From Bacteroidota bacterium (lineage in GTDB: Bacteria > Bacteroidota > Bacteroidia > Flavobacteriales > Weeksellaceae), in NCBI GenBank assembly GCA_023393915.1, contig JAEXBS010000078.1:51028-115027 (forward strand): a DNA stretch of 64,000 nucleotides, in the 5' to 3' direction. Within the stretch, counting starts at the first letter, position 1. Each line of letters starts with the position of its first letter. Below are positions 27,227-35,987 of the stretch, piece by piece. The position numbers and the translations under genes were made by a program. The notes under the pieces are model-generated. The model did no database searches. It was given only the letters and a program-made list of their open reading frames with translations, and was not told where the DNA came from.

Positions 27227-28042
27227 ATGTCAGTTCATTCGGAAATTAAGAAAGTAACCACAGAGACGTTACGTCAAATGAAATTTGACAAGGAAAAAAT
27301 CACTATGCTCACGGCGTATGATTTCACTACAGCTAAGATGGTTGACGCAGGCGGAGTCGATTCGATTTTGATTGGAGATAGTGCAGCGAATGTAATGGCT
27401 GGGTTTGAAACTACCCTTCCTATTACTTTAGACCAGATGATTTACCATACGCAGTGTGTGGTAAGAGGTGTGGATAGAGCGCTAGTTGTAGCAGACCTTC
27501 CGTTTGGTACGTACCAAAGTAATGCAGAAAAGGCCTTGGAGTCTGCTGTCAGAATGATGAAAGAGGGAGGTGCTCATGCGATTAAAATAGAAGGAGGTGC
27601 AGAGATTGAAAAGTCCATTCGCAAAATTGTCAATGCGGGAATACCCGTAATGGGGCATTTAGGGCTCACACCACAATCCATTTATCAGTTTGGAACATAT
27701 AAAGTTAGGGCAAAGCAAGAAGAAGAAGCTGATAAGTTGATTCAAGATGCAAAGCTACTTGAAGAGCTAGGTTGTTTTGCTATTGTGCTTGAGAAAATCC
27801 CGGCTGATCTCGCCAAGAAAGTGAGTGAATCTCTTATGATTCCTACAATTGGTATTGGAGCAGGGCCTGATTGTGATGGTCAAGTATTAGTGTATCAGGA
27901 TATGGTAGGAATGAATAAAGGTTTTTCTCCTAAATTCTTGAGAAGGTATTTAGATCTTCATGAGCAGATTACTGGGGCCGTATCGAAGTATGTTGAGGAC
28001 GTAAAGAGTGTGAATTTTCCAAATCAAAATGAAAGTTACTAA
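27227..28042 (+). CDS. panB: 3-methyl-2-oxobutanoate hydroxymethyltransferase
   Basis: A 271-residue metal-dependent enzyme making ketopantoate, the first step of the pantothenate (vitamin B5) pathway. Landmarks are ITMLTAYDFTTAKMVD near the N-terminus, ILIGDSAANVMAG with metal-binding Asp, ADLPFGTYQ, AIKIEGG, MGHLGLTPQS and the IGIGAGPDCDGQVLV segment. Its stop overlaps the next start by one base. The 44-bp gap after the Crp/Fnr gene has no clear terminator, so partial read-through is possible. Confidence 0.96.
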   Translation: MSVHSEIKKVTTETLRQMKFDKEKITMLTAYDFTTAKMVDAGGVDSILIGDSAANVMAGFETTLPITLDQMIYHTQCVVRGVDRALVVADLPFGTYQSNAEKALESAVRMMKEGGAHAIKIEGGAEIEKSIRKIVNAGIPVMGHLGLTPQSIYQFGTYKVRAKQEEEADKLIQDAKLLEELGCFAIVLEKIPADLAKKVSESLMIPTIGIGAGPDCDGQVLVYQDMVGMNKGFSPKFLRRYLDLHEQITGAVSKYVEDVKSVNFPNQNESY

Positions 28043-28380
28043 TGAATAAAATAAGTCAAATACAATCACTTCAAGCAATCGTTTCTTTCGGTGCCTTGGT
28101 ATGTCTTCTTGCAGGTTGGTTAAATTTTTTCTCCCCTACAATAAATGATTTACTCTATCATAGAGTATTTTATGTTATGATTGGTCTGAGCTTTGCCTTG
28201 ATGGCTCCTACCTTAACCAATCCTAAATTTGTCTACCCGCTCTATATTGCCGCGGCGCTTTGCCTAATTGGCGCCCTGTTTCCAGTTGAGAGTAAATTTG
28301 CTTCAATGAAAACGATCGGTCTGTTTGCAGGGGTGTTGATTTCTCTTTTCAATAGACCTAGAGCATCTAGAAGGCAATAG
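28042..28380 (+). CDS. Small integral membrane protein
   Basis: A 112-residue protein with four predicted transmembrane helices (about 11-29, 38-58, 62-78 and 84-100) and a basic C-terminus. It starts on the overlapping base of the panB stop codon, a sign of translational coupling. A pantothenate-linked role is conceivable, but no family is recognised. Confidence 0.8.
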   Translation: MNKISQIQSLQAIVSFGALVCLLAGWLNFFSPTINDLLYHRVFYVMIGLSFALMAPTLTNPKFVYPLYIAAALCLIGALFPVESKFASMKTIGLFAGVLISLFNRPRASRRQ

Positions 28381-28434
28381 CGTTTATCGCCAGACTCTCT
28401 AACTAGAGGTTAGAGGAAAGAAAGTAACTAGTTT

Positions 28435-29118
28435 ATGTTTAGTTCAGATCAAATCTTACTAGAAGACAATCATCTCATGGTTGTCAATAAAAAAGTGGGG
28501 CAGCTCGTACAAGGTGATAAGACGGGTGATGATTCACTACTTGAATTAATCAAAGCATACATTAAAAAGAGAGACAATAAACCAGGAAATGTTTTTCTTG
28601 GTTTAGTTCATCGTATTGATCGGCCCACTTCGGGGCTAGTAATTTATGCAAAGACTTCAAAGGCTTTATCTCGATTAACGCAAAAGGTGCGTGAACGCGA
28701 GGTACAAAAGACTTATTGGGCGGTAACCAGTAAAGAGCTTATTGCAAAGGAAGGTACATTAGTTCATTTCTTAAAGAAAAATGAAAAGAACAACAAGGCA
28801 ATCGTCTTTCCTCGGGAAGCTCCTGGAGCAAAACGAGCGGAATTAGATTATAAGGTTTTAAAAGAATTGGATCATTATTTACTTTTAGAAGTAGATTTGA
28901 AAACTGGTAGGCATCACCAAATTCGTGCGCAGCTTTCGAAATTAGGGATTCCTATTAGAGGCGATTTGAAGTACGGATCCCCTCGTTCCAATCCTGATGG
29001 GGGAATTCATTTGCATGCGAGAAAATTGATTTTTCTACATCCAGTAACCAAAGAGACTGTTGAAGTTACAGCCCCTGTACCCGGGAATGATGCAATTTGG
29101 GAAGCTTGCGAAAGATAG
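28435..29118 (+). CDS. RluA-family RNA pseudouridine synthase
   Basis: A 227-residue enzyme that isomerises uridines in rRNA or tRNA. The catalytic motif is HRIDRPTSGLVIYAKT (Asp near residue 62), followed by KTYWAVT and the C-terminal KTGRHHQIRAQLSKLG motif. It has no S4 domain and is shorter than RluC/RluD, like many Bacteroidota members; the target site cannot be deduced. It is probably cotranscribed with panB and the small membrane protein gene and ends before a bidirectional terminator. Confidence 0.93.
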   Translation: MFSSDQILLEDNHLMVVNKKVGQLVQGDKTGDDSLLELIKAYIKKRDNKPGNVFLGLVHRIDRPTSGLVIYAKTSKALSRLTQKVREREVQKTYWAVTSKELIAKEGTLVHFLKKNEKNNKAIVFPREAPGAKRAELDYKVLKELDHYLLLEVDLKTGRHHQIRAQLSKLGIPIRGDLKYGSPRSNPDGGIHLHARKLIFLHPVTKETVEVTAPVPGNDAIWEACER

Positions 29119-29153
29119 GTAGGGATCGGATTCGAACAGTAAAGTAATAAAAG

Positions 29154-29190
29154 AAAGTGCCGCAGAAAATTCCTGCGGCACTTTGCTCTA
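29154..29190. terminator. Bidirectional terminator between rluA-like gene and acn
   Basis: AAAGTGCCGCAG (29154-29165) pairs with CTGCGGCACTTT (29173-29184), a perfect 12-bp stem with a 7-nt loop, flanked by A- and T-rich runs. It separates two convergent genes. Confidence 0.85.
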
Positions 29191-29205
29191 TATTGTAGTA
29201 ATATA

Positions 29206-31479
29206 TTACCCTTGCTTAGCTTCCTCAGCAATAAGGTTTAAAGCAGAACCTGCTTTGAACCAGCCGATTTGCTGCTCATTATACGTGTGATTGGTTACTA
29301 CAGTATCTTTAGTTCCATCTTGGTGAATGAATTCTAAAGTCAATGGCTTGCCAGGAGCAAATTGATCTAAATCTAGGAAGTTAACTGTGTCGTCTTCCTT
29401 GATTTTATCGTAATCTGCCTTGTCTTGGAAAGTAAGACCAAGCATTCCTTGCTTCTTCAAGTTTGTCTCATGGATACGAGCGAATGATTTTACAAGTACT
29501 GCTCTAACGCCTAAGTGTCTTGGCTCCATCGCAGCATGTTCTCTAGAGGATCCTTCCCCATAGTTTTCATCTCCTACGACGATTGAAGGAACGTTAGCTG
29601 CTTTATAAGCGCGAGCAACCGCAGGAACTTCACCGTATTCACCTGATATTAGGTTTTTCACGTTGTTAGTTTCCATATTGTAAGCATTTACTGCTCCAAT
29701 AAGCATATTGTTCGAAATGTTGTCTAAGTGACCACGGTATTTTAACCATGGACCTGCCATAGAGATATGGTCCGTAGTACATTTACCAAAAGCTTTAATA
29801 AGAACTTTTGCTCCTTCAATATTCTTTCCGTCCCATGGAGTGAAAGGTTCTAACAGTTGTAAACGATCGGAATTAGGATCTACTATCACTTCTACAGAAG
29901 ATCCGTCTTCTGATGGAGCTTGGTATCCATTGTCTCCAACATCAAATCCTTTTGAAGGAAGTTCAAATCCTTTCGGCTCATCCAAACGAACTTGCTCTCC
30001 GGTTTCACTTGTTAATGTATCTGTAATTGGGTTGAAGTCTAATCTTCCCGAAATTGCTACTGCTGCAACCATCTCCGGAGAGGCTACAAATGCATGCGTA
30101 TTTGGATTTCCGTCCGCTCTTTTAGCGAAATTTCGGTTAAAGGAGTGAATGATGGAGTTCTTTTCTCCTTTTTCTGCCCCTTCACGATCCCACTGTCCAA
30201 TACACGGTCCACAAGCATTAGTGAAAATTCTTGCATTTTCGAATTTGCGGAATGAATCTAAGAATCCGTCTCTTTCAGCAGTGAATTTCACTTGCTCAGA
30301 TCCTGGGTTAACCCCAAGAATAGCCTTAGGTTTTACTCCTTTTGCAACAGCATCTTCAACAATAGAGGCCGCTCTTGATAAGTCTTCATAAGAAGAGTTG
30401 GTACAAGAACCTATTAATGCCCATTCTACGTCTAATGGCCAACCGTTTGCTTCCGCTTTTTCTTTAAATTCGGAAACCGGTGTAGCAAGATCCGGAGTAA
30501 ACGGACCGTTTAAATGAGGTGTTAATTCAGAAAGATTGATTTCAATAACTTGATCGAAATATTGCTCTGGATTAGCATAGACTTCTGGATCTGCAGTTAA
30601 ATGCTCACGAACTTTATCTGCTGCTTCTACAACATCTGCTCTTCCAGTTGCGTTAAGGTAGCGTCTCATGGAGTCATCGTAACCGAATGTAGAAGTGGTT
30701 GCTCCAATTTCAGCTCCCATATTACAGATAGTTCCTTTTCCTGTAGCAGACATGGATTCTGCTCCTTCTCCAAAATATTCAACGATGCATCCTGTACCAC
30801 CTTTAACAGTTAAGATCCCAGCTACTTTAAGAATAACGTCTTTTGCTGCGGTCCATCCGCTTAATTTACCGGTAAGTTTCACACCGATAAGTTTAGGCAT
30901 TTTAAGTTCCCAAGCCATTCCTGCCATTACGTCTACAGCATCAGCACCACCAACTCCGATGGCCACCATACCTAAACCTCCAGCATTAACGGTATGAGAG
31001 TCTGTTCCAATCATCATACCTCCAGGGAATGCATAGTTTTCAAGAACTACTTGGTGAATGATTCCCGCTCCTGGCTTCCAGAAGCCGATTCCGTATTTAT
31101 CGCAAACAGAACTTAAGAAGTTAAATACTTCAGAGTTCTTATTAATGGATTCTTGTAAGTCTTTTTCTGCTCCTACTTTGGCTTGAATCAAGTGATCCGC
31201 ATGGGCTGTAGAAGGTACTGCTACTTTTGTTTTCCCTGCTTGCATGAATTGAAGTAACGCCATTTGAGCTGTTGCGTCTTGCATTGCAACACGGTCTGGT
31301 GCGAAATCAACATAGGATTTCCCCCTTTCATAAGCTTCGCTCGCAGCTCCTTGCCAAAGGTGAGTGTATAAGATTTTTTCGGATAAGGTGAGAGGTTTAC
31401 CCACGGCTTTCCGCGCAGCTGCGACTCGCTCTGGGTAACGTTCGTACACCTTTTTGATCATGTCGATGTCAAAAGTCAT
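29206..31479 (-). CDS. Aconitate hydratase
   Basis: A 757-residue 4Fe-4S enzyme of the TCA cycle that converts citrate to isocitrate. Cluster cysteines lie in the segments WALIGSCTNSSYEDL and NACGPCIGQW; the active-site GSSREHAAMEPRHLG and SFARIHETNLKKQG motifs are near the C-terminus. Length and motifs fit the mitochondrial-type aconitase used by Bacteroidota. The start MTFDIDMIKK at 31479 matches family N-termini; an upstream ATG at 31506 would add nine residues. It is monocistronic. Confidence 0.95.
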   Translation of the reverse strand: MTFDIDMIKKVYERYPERVAAARKAVGKPLTLSEKILYTHLWQGAASEAYERGKSYVDFAPDRVAMQDATAQMALLQFMQAGKTKVAVPSTAHADHLIQAKVGAEKDLQESINKNSEVFNFLSSVCDKYGIGFWKPGAGIIHQVVLENYAFPGGMMIGTDSHTVNAGGLGMVAIGVGGADAVDVMAGMAWELKMPKLIGVKLTGKLSGWTAAKDVILKVAGILTVKGGTGCIVEYFGEGAESMSATGKGTICNMGAEIGATTSTFGYDDSMRRYLNATGRADVVEAADKVREHLTADPEVYANPEQYFDQVIEINLSELTPHLNGPFTPDLATPVSEFKEKAEANGWPLDVEWALIGSCTNSSYEDLSRAASIVEDAVAKGVKPKAILGVNPGSEQVKFTAERDGFLDSFRKFENARIFTNACGPCIGQWDREGAEKGEKNSIIHSFNRNFAKRADGNPNTHAFVASPEMVAAVAISGRLDFNPITDTLTSETGEQVRLDEPKGFELPSKGFDVGDNGYQAPSEDGSSVEVIVDPNSDRLQLLEPFTPWDGKNIEGAKVLIKAFGKCTTDHISMAGPWLKYRGHLDNISNNMLIGAVNAYNMETNNVKNLISGEYGEVPAVARAYKAANVPSIVVGDENYGEGSSREHAAMEPRHLGVRAVLVKSFARIHETNLKKQGMLGLTFQDKADYDKIKEDDTVNFLDLDQFAPGKPLTLEFIHQDGTKDTVVTNHTYNEQQIGWFKAGSALNLIAEEAKQG

Positions 31480-31521
31480 ATCTTCGTTCTTTTTTATATT
31501 ATTCACTTACTAAATATTTTT

Positions 31522-31529
31522 CAAAAATA
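31522..31529 (-). promoter_or_regulatory. Promoter -7 element for aconitase
   Basis: In the minus sense TATTTTTG matches TAnnTTTG, 42 bp before the chosen start. No -33 TTG is evident. Confidence 0.45.
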
Positions 31530-31600
31530 CGAAAAATTTAAGGGGGTTCCTAAAGGATGTAATTTAGAATATGTATAAATTGCATGGGGAAAGTCTATAC

Positions 31601-31631
31601 TTTGTATTTATGTAGGGATGCTTTATTTTTG
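31601..31631 (+). promoter_or_regulatory. Promoter of the WG-repeat gene
   Basis: TTTG (31601-31604), a 19-bp spacer, and TATTTTTG (31624-31631) fit the full Bacteroidota consensus; the ATG is 26 bp downstream. Confidence 0.75.
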
Positions 31632-31657
31632 GCTAGAAATTTGTAAAAAAGAGAGGG

Positions 31658-32395
31658 ATGAAATTGACTAGTAAATATATATGCCTTTTGTTTTTGTTTT
31701 CAGGATTACTGGTTTTAGCCCAATCTGTGAAAAAGACTGCTCATCAATTTCCTCAGGGTGATGAAAAGAACTATGAGAAAATCAACGACTCAATTCCTCA
31801 TTTAATTCCTCGAAAAGTTGAGGGGAAATTTGGGTACATTAACCAGAAAGGTGATCTACTCATTCCAGCTGTGTACAGCAATGTAGGGTTCTTTACTGAA
31901 GATTGTACTTTACTCAATTCAAGCGATCCAAAAGTTCAAAAGTTTGGGTCGGCTCAGTACGCATCTGTTAGGTACATGGGGGTGGATTACCGAATTGACT
32001 ATAAAGGAAAAAGAGTTTACCGCTACAAAGATGAAGAACTCGGGAAGTGTCCTTTTGAGTACAAAGAACAACTTTATCATAGTTATGTTCGACAAGGCTA
32101 TTATGGAGTCATTGAAAAGAAAAATTTCTTCAACGAATTGGATTATCGTCAATACCTTATCTATCCCCAATTTCAGTACTTACATATACTTGAGGGGGAT
32201 GATTTGAAAAATCCCATGATCGTTGCAGCCCACGATAACCGCTTCGGTGTGATCAATATTCAAGGAGAAATTGTTATTCCATTTGTGTATGCCGATATTA
32301 AACGAAATTTCAGTTGGAAGTTAGCCCGGTTATTCGAAGTGAGTGAAGATGGCAAAAACTATTACTTCATCGATAGGTACGGCAATCGCTTTTAG
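31658..32395 (+). CDS. WG-repeat secreted protein
   Basis: A 245-residue protein with a signal peptide (hydrophobic segment ending ...LVLAQS near residue 23). At least three WG-like repeats are visible: GKFGYINQKGDLLIPAVYSNV, a central YYGVIEKKN unit, and NRFGVINIQGEIVIPFVYADI, ending with a partial YFIDRYGNRF. WG repeats form beta propeller-like folds of unclear function. It is monocistronic with its own promoter, upstream of the TPP riboswitch. Confidence 0.85.
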   Translation: MKLTSKYICLLFLFSGLLVLAQSVKKTAHQFPQGDEKNYEKINDSIPHLIPRKVEGKFGYINQKGDLLIPAVYSNVGFFTEDCTLLNSSDPKVQKFGSAQYASVRYMGVDYRIDYKGKRVYRYKDEELGKCPFEYKEQLYHSYVRQGYYGVIEKKNFFNELDYRQYLIYPQFQYLHILEGDDLKNPMIVAAHDNRFGVINIQGEIVIPFVYADIKRNFSWKLARLFEVSEDGKNYYFIDRYGNRF

Positions 32396-32411
32396 AATAG
32401 AGGATTTTTCC

Positions 32412-32419
32412 TATCTTTA
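32412..32419 (+). promoter_or_regulatory. Probable -7 element for the TPP riboswitch transcript
   Basis: TATCTTTA is one base from TAnnTTTG and lies 14 bp before the aptamer core. The -33 element is not clear. Confidence 0.4.
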
Positions 32420-32426
32420 CCGCCAG

Positions 32427-32508
32427 AAAAAAAGGGGTGCTGCTTTTTGCGGCTGAGATTATACCCGTTGAACCTAGAACAGGTAATGCTGTTTAGGGAT
32501 TGATTAAA
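32427..32508 (+). ncRNA. TPP (THI-box) riboswitch
   Basis: The conserved THI-box blocks appear in order: GGGGTGC (32434-32440), GGCTGAGATTATACCCGTTGAACC within 32451-32474 (pyrimidine-sensing loop and pyrophosphate side), then CAGGTAATGCTG (32480-32491) and TAGGGA. P1 is weak, with A-rich pairing against TTGATT. The aptamer lies 68 bp before the TonB receptor start, so thiamine pyrophosphate should repress that gene. The Rfam TPP model would decide the exact ends. Confidence 0.92.
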
Positions 32509-32539
32509 ATCAGTGGATTTTAGTCTTCACGTTATATCT

Positions 32540-32548
32540 ACCCCTTTT
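32540..32548 (+). promoter_or_regulatory. Candidate TPP expression-platform strand
   Basis: ACCCCTTTT is perfectly complementary to AAAAGGGGT (32430-32438), which contains the aptamer's conserved GGGGTGC block. Pairing would destroy the aptamer, so it may form the alternative state of the switch. It lies 28 bp before the receptor start codon. Confidence 0.45.
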
Positions 32549-32575
32549 ATTCGATTAATTTTAAAATTTAAACGA

Positions 32576-34678
32576 ATGAAAGGATTTTTTATTTTGGGGC
32601 TCTTAGTGGGCGCCCAGGCTTATGGCCAAAACACAGCAAAAGATTCACTGAAAGAGACGGTGATTCCCAGTATTCATTTTACGCGCTCTTTGCCCGTTAC
32701 CAAAGAAATTATCGATGTGAGCAAAGATCTTGATTATAAAAATTTAGGTCAAGATTTACCGATTTTATTGAAGAATCAAACTTCGGTTATTTCCACTTCT
32801 GATGCAGGAAACGGAGTGGGGTACACGGGTTTTAGAATCCGGGGAGTAGGAGGAACTTCCATTAATGTAATGATGAATGGGGTGCCTTACAATGATTCTG
32901 AATCGCAGGGAACCTTCTTTGTGGACGTTCCCGATCTGAGCAGCTCCGCTTCTACTCTTATTATTCAGAGAGGAGTGGGAACGTCTACCAATGGAGTTTC
33001 AGCCTTTGGAGCGAGCGTTAACATAGTTTCAAAAAACCCTGAGGAAAAATTCTATGTGCAAAGTGATAATTCTTACGGCTCCTTTAATACGTATAAATAT
33101 TCTCTAGAATTAGGTTCGGGGATGCTCTTTAATAATACGGTTTCACTTATGGGACGCTACACTAAGATTCACTCGGACGGATATATTGATCGCGCTTTCT
33201 CTGATTTGGATTCCTACAACTTTACGGCTAGATACCATAAAGGAAACACTTCTTTGAGGCTATTGGCTTTCGGAGGAATAGAGAAAACCTACCAGGCGTG
33301 GAATGGAATCGATAAATCCAGATGGGAAGTGAACCCTAGATTTAACTACTCTGGTGCTATCTACTCTAGTGACTGGAGTGAAATCGAAGGCTTTTATTCC
33401 AATGAAACAGACAATTACCGCCAAAATCATTATCAGTTTCTTTTAGAGCAAGATCTTAGTGAACGTTGGAGGATTGAAAATACCCTACATTATACGAAAG
33501 GAAAAGGATATTATGAAAATTACAAACAAGGTGAATCCTTGGCGACCTATGAGCAAGGAAGTTCAGACAAGTACTCCGATTTTGTTCGAAAGAAGTGGTT
33601 GGATAATGATTTTTACGGTATGGTCTCCAACTTATATGGAACAACAGGGTCCTTGGATTTGAATTTTGGTTTAGTGCTCAACCAGTATGCAGGGGCGCAT
33701 TATGGAGAAGCTAAAGACTATTTACTGTCCGATAGCCGGTTCGAGCCTTACTATAGGAACCGATCCATTAAAAGTGAAATCTCAGGTTTTGGTAAAGCCA
33801 TTTTGCATTTAGGTAGATTTGATCTGTTCGGAGATTTGCAACTAAGACGAATATCCTACGATATGAAGATCCTTGATCCAGGTGACGCAGAAGGCGCCAA
33901 TCTCAACTTGGACTGGACTTTTTTTAATCCAAAAGCCGGTCTGAACTACGGACTTGAATCCGGAAAACTATTCCTTTCTTATGCGAAAGCCAGTAGGGAG
34001 CCTAATCGAGATGATTTAATTGCTAACCCCGTGGTGAAGCACGAGACTTTGCATGACTTTGAGGCGGGGTGGGAACATCGAGCGAGTTCACAGTTTCAAT
34101 GGGCTCTTAACCTATACTATATGCATTATGTCGATCAACTCGTATTGAGTGGTCAAATCAATTCCATTGGTGAGCCTATTAGAACGAATTCTGGAAAATC
34201 GTTTCGTCGAGGTATAGAGCTCAGTACCGTAGCTAAAGTTTCTAAAAACTGGGAGCTTAGTTCGAACCTTACTTTAAGTCAAAATAGAAATATAGATTTT
34301 AAATCGGTTGCTCAGGATCAACTGGTGTCCCACGGAGATACGCCCATTTCTTTTTCACCAGAATTTATGGGAAATTTATCCTTAAGGTATTCGCCTGCTA
34401 GTTCCTTTAGTGCGGCACTTGTGAATCAGTACGTAGGGGCTCAGTATTTGGATAATACGCAAAATAAAGATTTAAAAACACAGGGCTATTTTCTGTCTGA
34501 TCTCAGTTTTAGATATAAGCTCCCTATAGGTAAGCATAAGGTAGATCTAAAGCTCCTTGTAAACAATCTATTCAATAAGAAGTATGTAAATAATGGATAC
34601 GTGTGGGATCAAACCCCGTATTATTTTGCCCAAGCAGGAACGAATTTTCTTTTTGGTCTCTCGTACCGCTTTGATTAG
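32576..34678 (+). CDS. TonB-dependent receptor, TPP-regulated
   Basis: A 700-residue outer membrane transporter with a signal peptide (MKGFFILGLLVGAQAYGQ), a plug domain (about 50-170, with GYTGFRIRGVGGTSINVMMNGVPYNDSE) and a 22-strand barrel ending in SYRFD. The barrel includes the usual C-terminal NNLFNKKYVNNGY motif. Control by a TPP riboswitch points to uptake of thiamine or a precursor, as proposed for thi-box regulated receptors in Bacteroidota. No inner membrane thiamine transporter such as PnuT is adjacent. The GTG at 32513 is an in-frame false start within the riboswitch leader. Confidence 0.92.
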   Translation: MKGFFILGLLVGAQAYGQNTAKDSLKETVIPSIHFTRSLPVTKEIIDVSKDLDYKNLGQDLPILLKNQTSVISTSDAGNGVGYTGFRIRGVGGTSINVMMNGVPYNDSESQGTFFVDVPDLSSSASTLIIQRGVGTSTNGVSAFGASVNIVSKNPEEKFYVQSDNSYGSFNTYKYSLELGSGMLFNNTVSLMGRYTKIHSDGYIDRAFSDLDSYNFTARYHKGNTSLRLLAFGGIEKTYQAWNGIDKSRWEVNPRFNYSGAIYSSDWSEIEGFYSNETDNYRQNHYQFLLEQDLSERWRIENTLHYTKGKGYYENYKQGESLATYEQGSSDKYSDFVRKKWLDNDFYGMVSNLYGTTGSLDLNFGLVLNQYAGAHYGEAKDYLLSDSRFEPYYRNRSIKSEISGFGKAILHLGRFDLFGDLQLRRISYDMKILDPGDAEGANLNLDWTFFNPKAGLNYGLESGKLFLSYAKASREPNRDDLIANPVVKHETLHDFEAGWEHRASSQFQWALNLYYMHYVDQLVLSGQINSIGEPIRTNSGKSFRRGIELSTVAKVSKNWELSSNLTLSQNRNIDFKSVAQDQLVSHGDTPISFSPEFMGNLSLRYSPASSFSAALVNQYVGAQYLDNTQNKDLKTQGYFLSDLSFRYKLPIGKHKVDLKLLVNNLFNKKYVNNGYVWDQTPYYFAQAGTNFLFGLSYRFD

Positions 34679-34710
34679 GTCTGATTTCTCCGGCAACTAA
34701 TAATGAATTA

Positions 34711-34746
34711 GGGAACCTTCACTTGGTTGAGTTGGTTCCCCTTTTA
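34711..34746 (+). terminator. Rho-independent terminator
   Basis: AGGGAACC (34711-34718) pairs with GGTTCCCCT-side bases 34735-34742, and a T-run follows. It ends the TonB receptor transcript. Confidence 0.75.
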
Positions 34747-34762
34747 AGTCGTAGGAATGTCT

Positions 34763-34770
34763 TAAATTTG
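34763..34770 (+). promoter_or_regulatory. Promoter -7 element
   Basis: TAAATTTG matches TAnnTTTG exactly and lies 8 bp before the ATG at 34779. The transcript would have a very short leader. Confidence 0.55.
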
Positions 34771-34778
34771 CCACGAAT

Positions 34779-35423
34779 ATGAACTTAGTCAACAGTATAA
34801 TAGATGAACTCAAAAAGCACTCTGAAGTAGCTTTAGAGGGTTTTGGTCTTTTCTTTTTAAGAGATACAACTGCACGGTTTTCAAAAGAAAGTGAAGAGCT
34901 TCTTCCTCCCTCTAGAGTGATAGATTTGAGAATTGATTATCAAATTAAAGATAATGGGTTTATTGAACGTACCGCTCAAAACGCAGGATGCTCAGAAATT
35001 GAGGTAAAAAGTCATCTTGAAAAGCTTACTTCCTTTTGGAAAAATCAATTGCTCTCAAACGACGCATTTAGCATAGAGGAGTTAGGTCATTTTAGAATCA
35101 GTGATAGCTCCATGGCTTTTGAGGGAGAACGAATTAGTGAATTGGTTCCGCATCTTTTTGGATTAGAGCAGATTAACCTTAAAGAGATTCAGAAAGGTAG
35201 CAAGAAATCTGCTGCACCCAATCAGCCGTATGCTCGAAGCAGTTATTGGGGATGGAAAGCTTTTTTTGTGATATCGGTTGTAGGGCTATTGGTGTTGGCA
35301 TATACCCAGAAGGAGGTTCTTTTTGGAAAGAAAAGTGAACTAAAGCAAAAGAGCTCCGATAAAAAATCTGTGAAGAAGGTTCAGGCGTCTGCAGCACTTC
35401 CCAAAATTGACAGCATCAAATAA
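34779..35423 (+). CDS. HU/CCDC81-like domain membrane protein
   Basis: A 214-residue protein. The N-terminal half (about 1-130) resembles tandem HU-like/CCDC81-type domains found in Bacteroidota envelope proteins, with VALEGFGLFFLRDTTARFS and a second FSIEELGHFRISD unit. A transmembrane helix follows (about 153-172), and the C-terminal periplasmic tail is Lys/Ser-rich and short. Related proteins often end in a SPOR domain, which is absent here. Function unknown; possibly it links the division or envelope machinery, which is inference. Confidence 0.72.
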   Translation: MNLVNSIIDELKKHSEVALEGFGLFFLRDTTARFSKESEELLPPSRVIDLRIDYQIKDNGFIERTAQNAGCSEIEVKSHLEKLTSFWKNQLLSNDAFSIEELGHFRISDSSMAFEGERISELVPHLFGLEQINLKEIQKGSKKSAAPNQPYARSSYWGWKAFFVISVVGLLVLAYTQKEVLFGKKSELKQKSSDKKSVKKVQASAALPKIDSIK

Positions 35424-35468
35424 TATAGAAAACAAATCATTCAAAGAATAATTTCAGTCCATTAATAT

Positions 35469-35987
35469 ATGTCGAAAATAAAGAAAGCGAGCGAATCGCT
35501 AACCGTAATGACCAATATCGTCTTACCGAACGAAACGAATTCTCTAAGGAATCTATTTGGAGGAGAGCTTTTATCAAAAATGGACAGGTGTGCTTCTATT
35601 TCTGCTGCAAGACATTGTGAGCGAAGAGTAGTTACTGCTTCTGTGAATCACGTTTCTTTTAATCATCCTATTCCAGAGGGTGGGATTGTCGTGTTGGAAT
35701 CGAAAGTGTCTAGAGCTTTTTCTACTTCAATGGAAATTTATGTTGATGTTTGGTTGGATGACCCTATTGCAGGTAAAAAAACTCATACCAATGAAGGGAT
35801 TTACACTTTTGTTGCAGTGGATGAGTTTAATAAGCCGGTTCCTATTCCACAGATGGAGCCTGAAACAAGGGAGGAGAAACTTCGATTTGATGCCGCTTTT
35901 CGAAGAAGAGAGCTTTCTTTAATTCTTTCTGGAAGAATGAAGCCTGAGGAATCCGTTGAGCTTAAGAAGCTTTTTTGCGGATCATGA
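35469..35987 (+). CDS. Acyl-CoA thioesterase, hotdog fold
   Basis: A 172-residue cytosolic hotdog-fold enzyme of the YciA/BFIT-like group that hydrolyses acyl-CoA thioesters. The landmark segments are NSLRNLFGGELLSKMDRCASISAARH and VNHVSFNHPIPEGGIVVLESKV. It overlaps the following dehydrogenase by ATGA, so the two are translationally coupled. Substrate chain length is not deducible. Confidence 0.9.
   Translation: MSKIKKASESLTVMTNIVLPNETNSLRNLFGGELLSKMDRCASISAARHCERRVVTASVNHVSFNHPIPEGGIVVLESKVSRAFSTSMEIYVDVWLDDPIAGKKTHTNEGIYTFVAVDEFNKPVPIPQMEPETREEKLRFDAAFRRRELSLILSGRMKPEESVELKKLFCGS

Noticed and set aside
29120..29145. GGATTCGAAC, similar to a tRNA T-arm on the minus strand
   Set aside because: The flanking bases do not form a T-stem or acceptor stem, and no D-arm or anticodon arm follows within tRNA length.
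32513..32575. GTG start giving a 21-residue longer TonB receptor
   Set aside because: It lies in the riboswitch leader and would place polar residues before a good signal peptide that starts at 32576.
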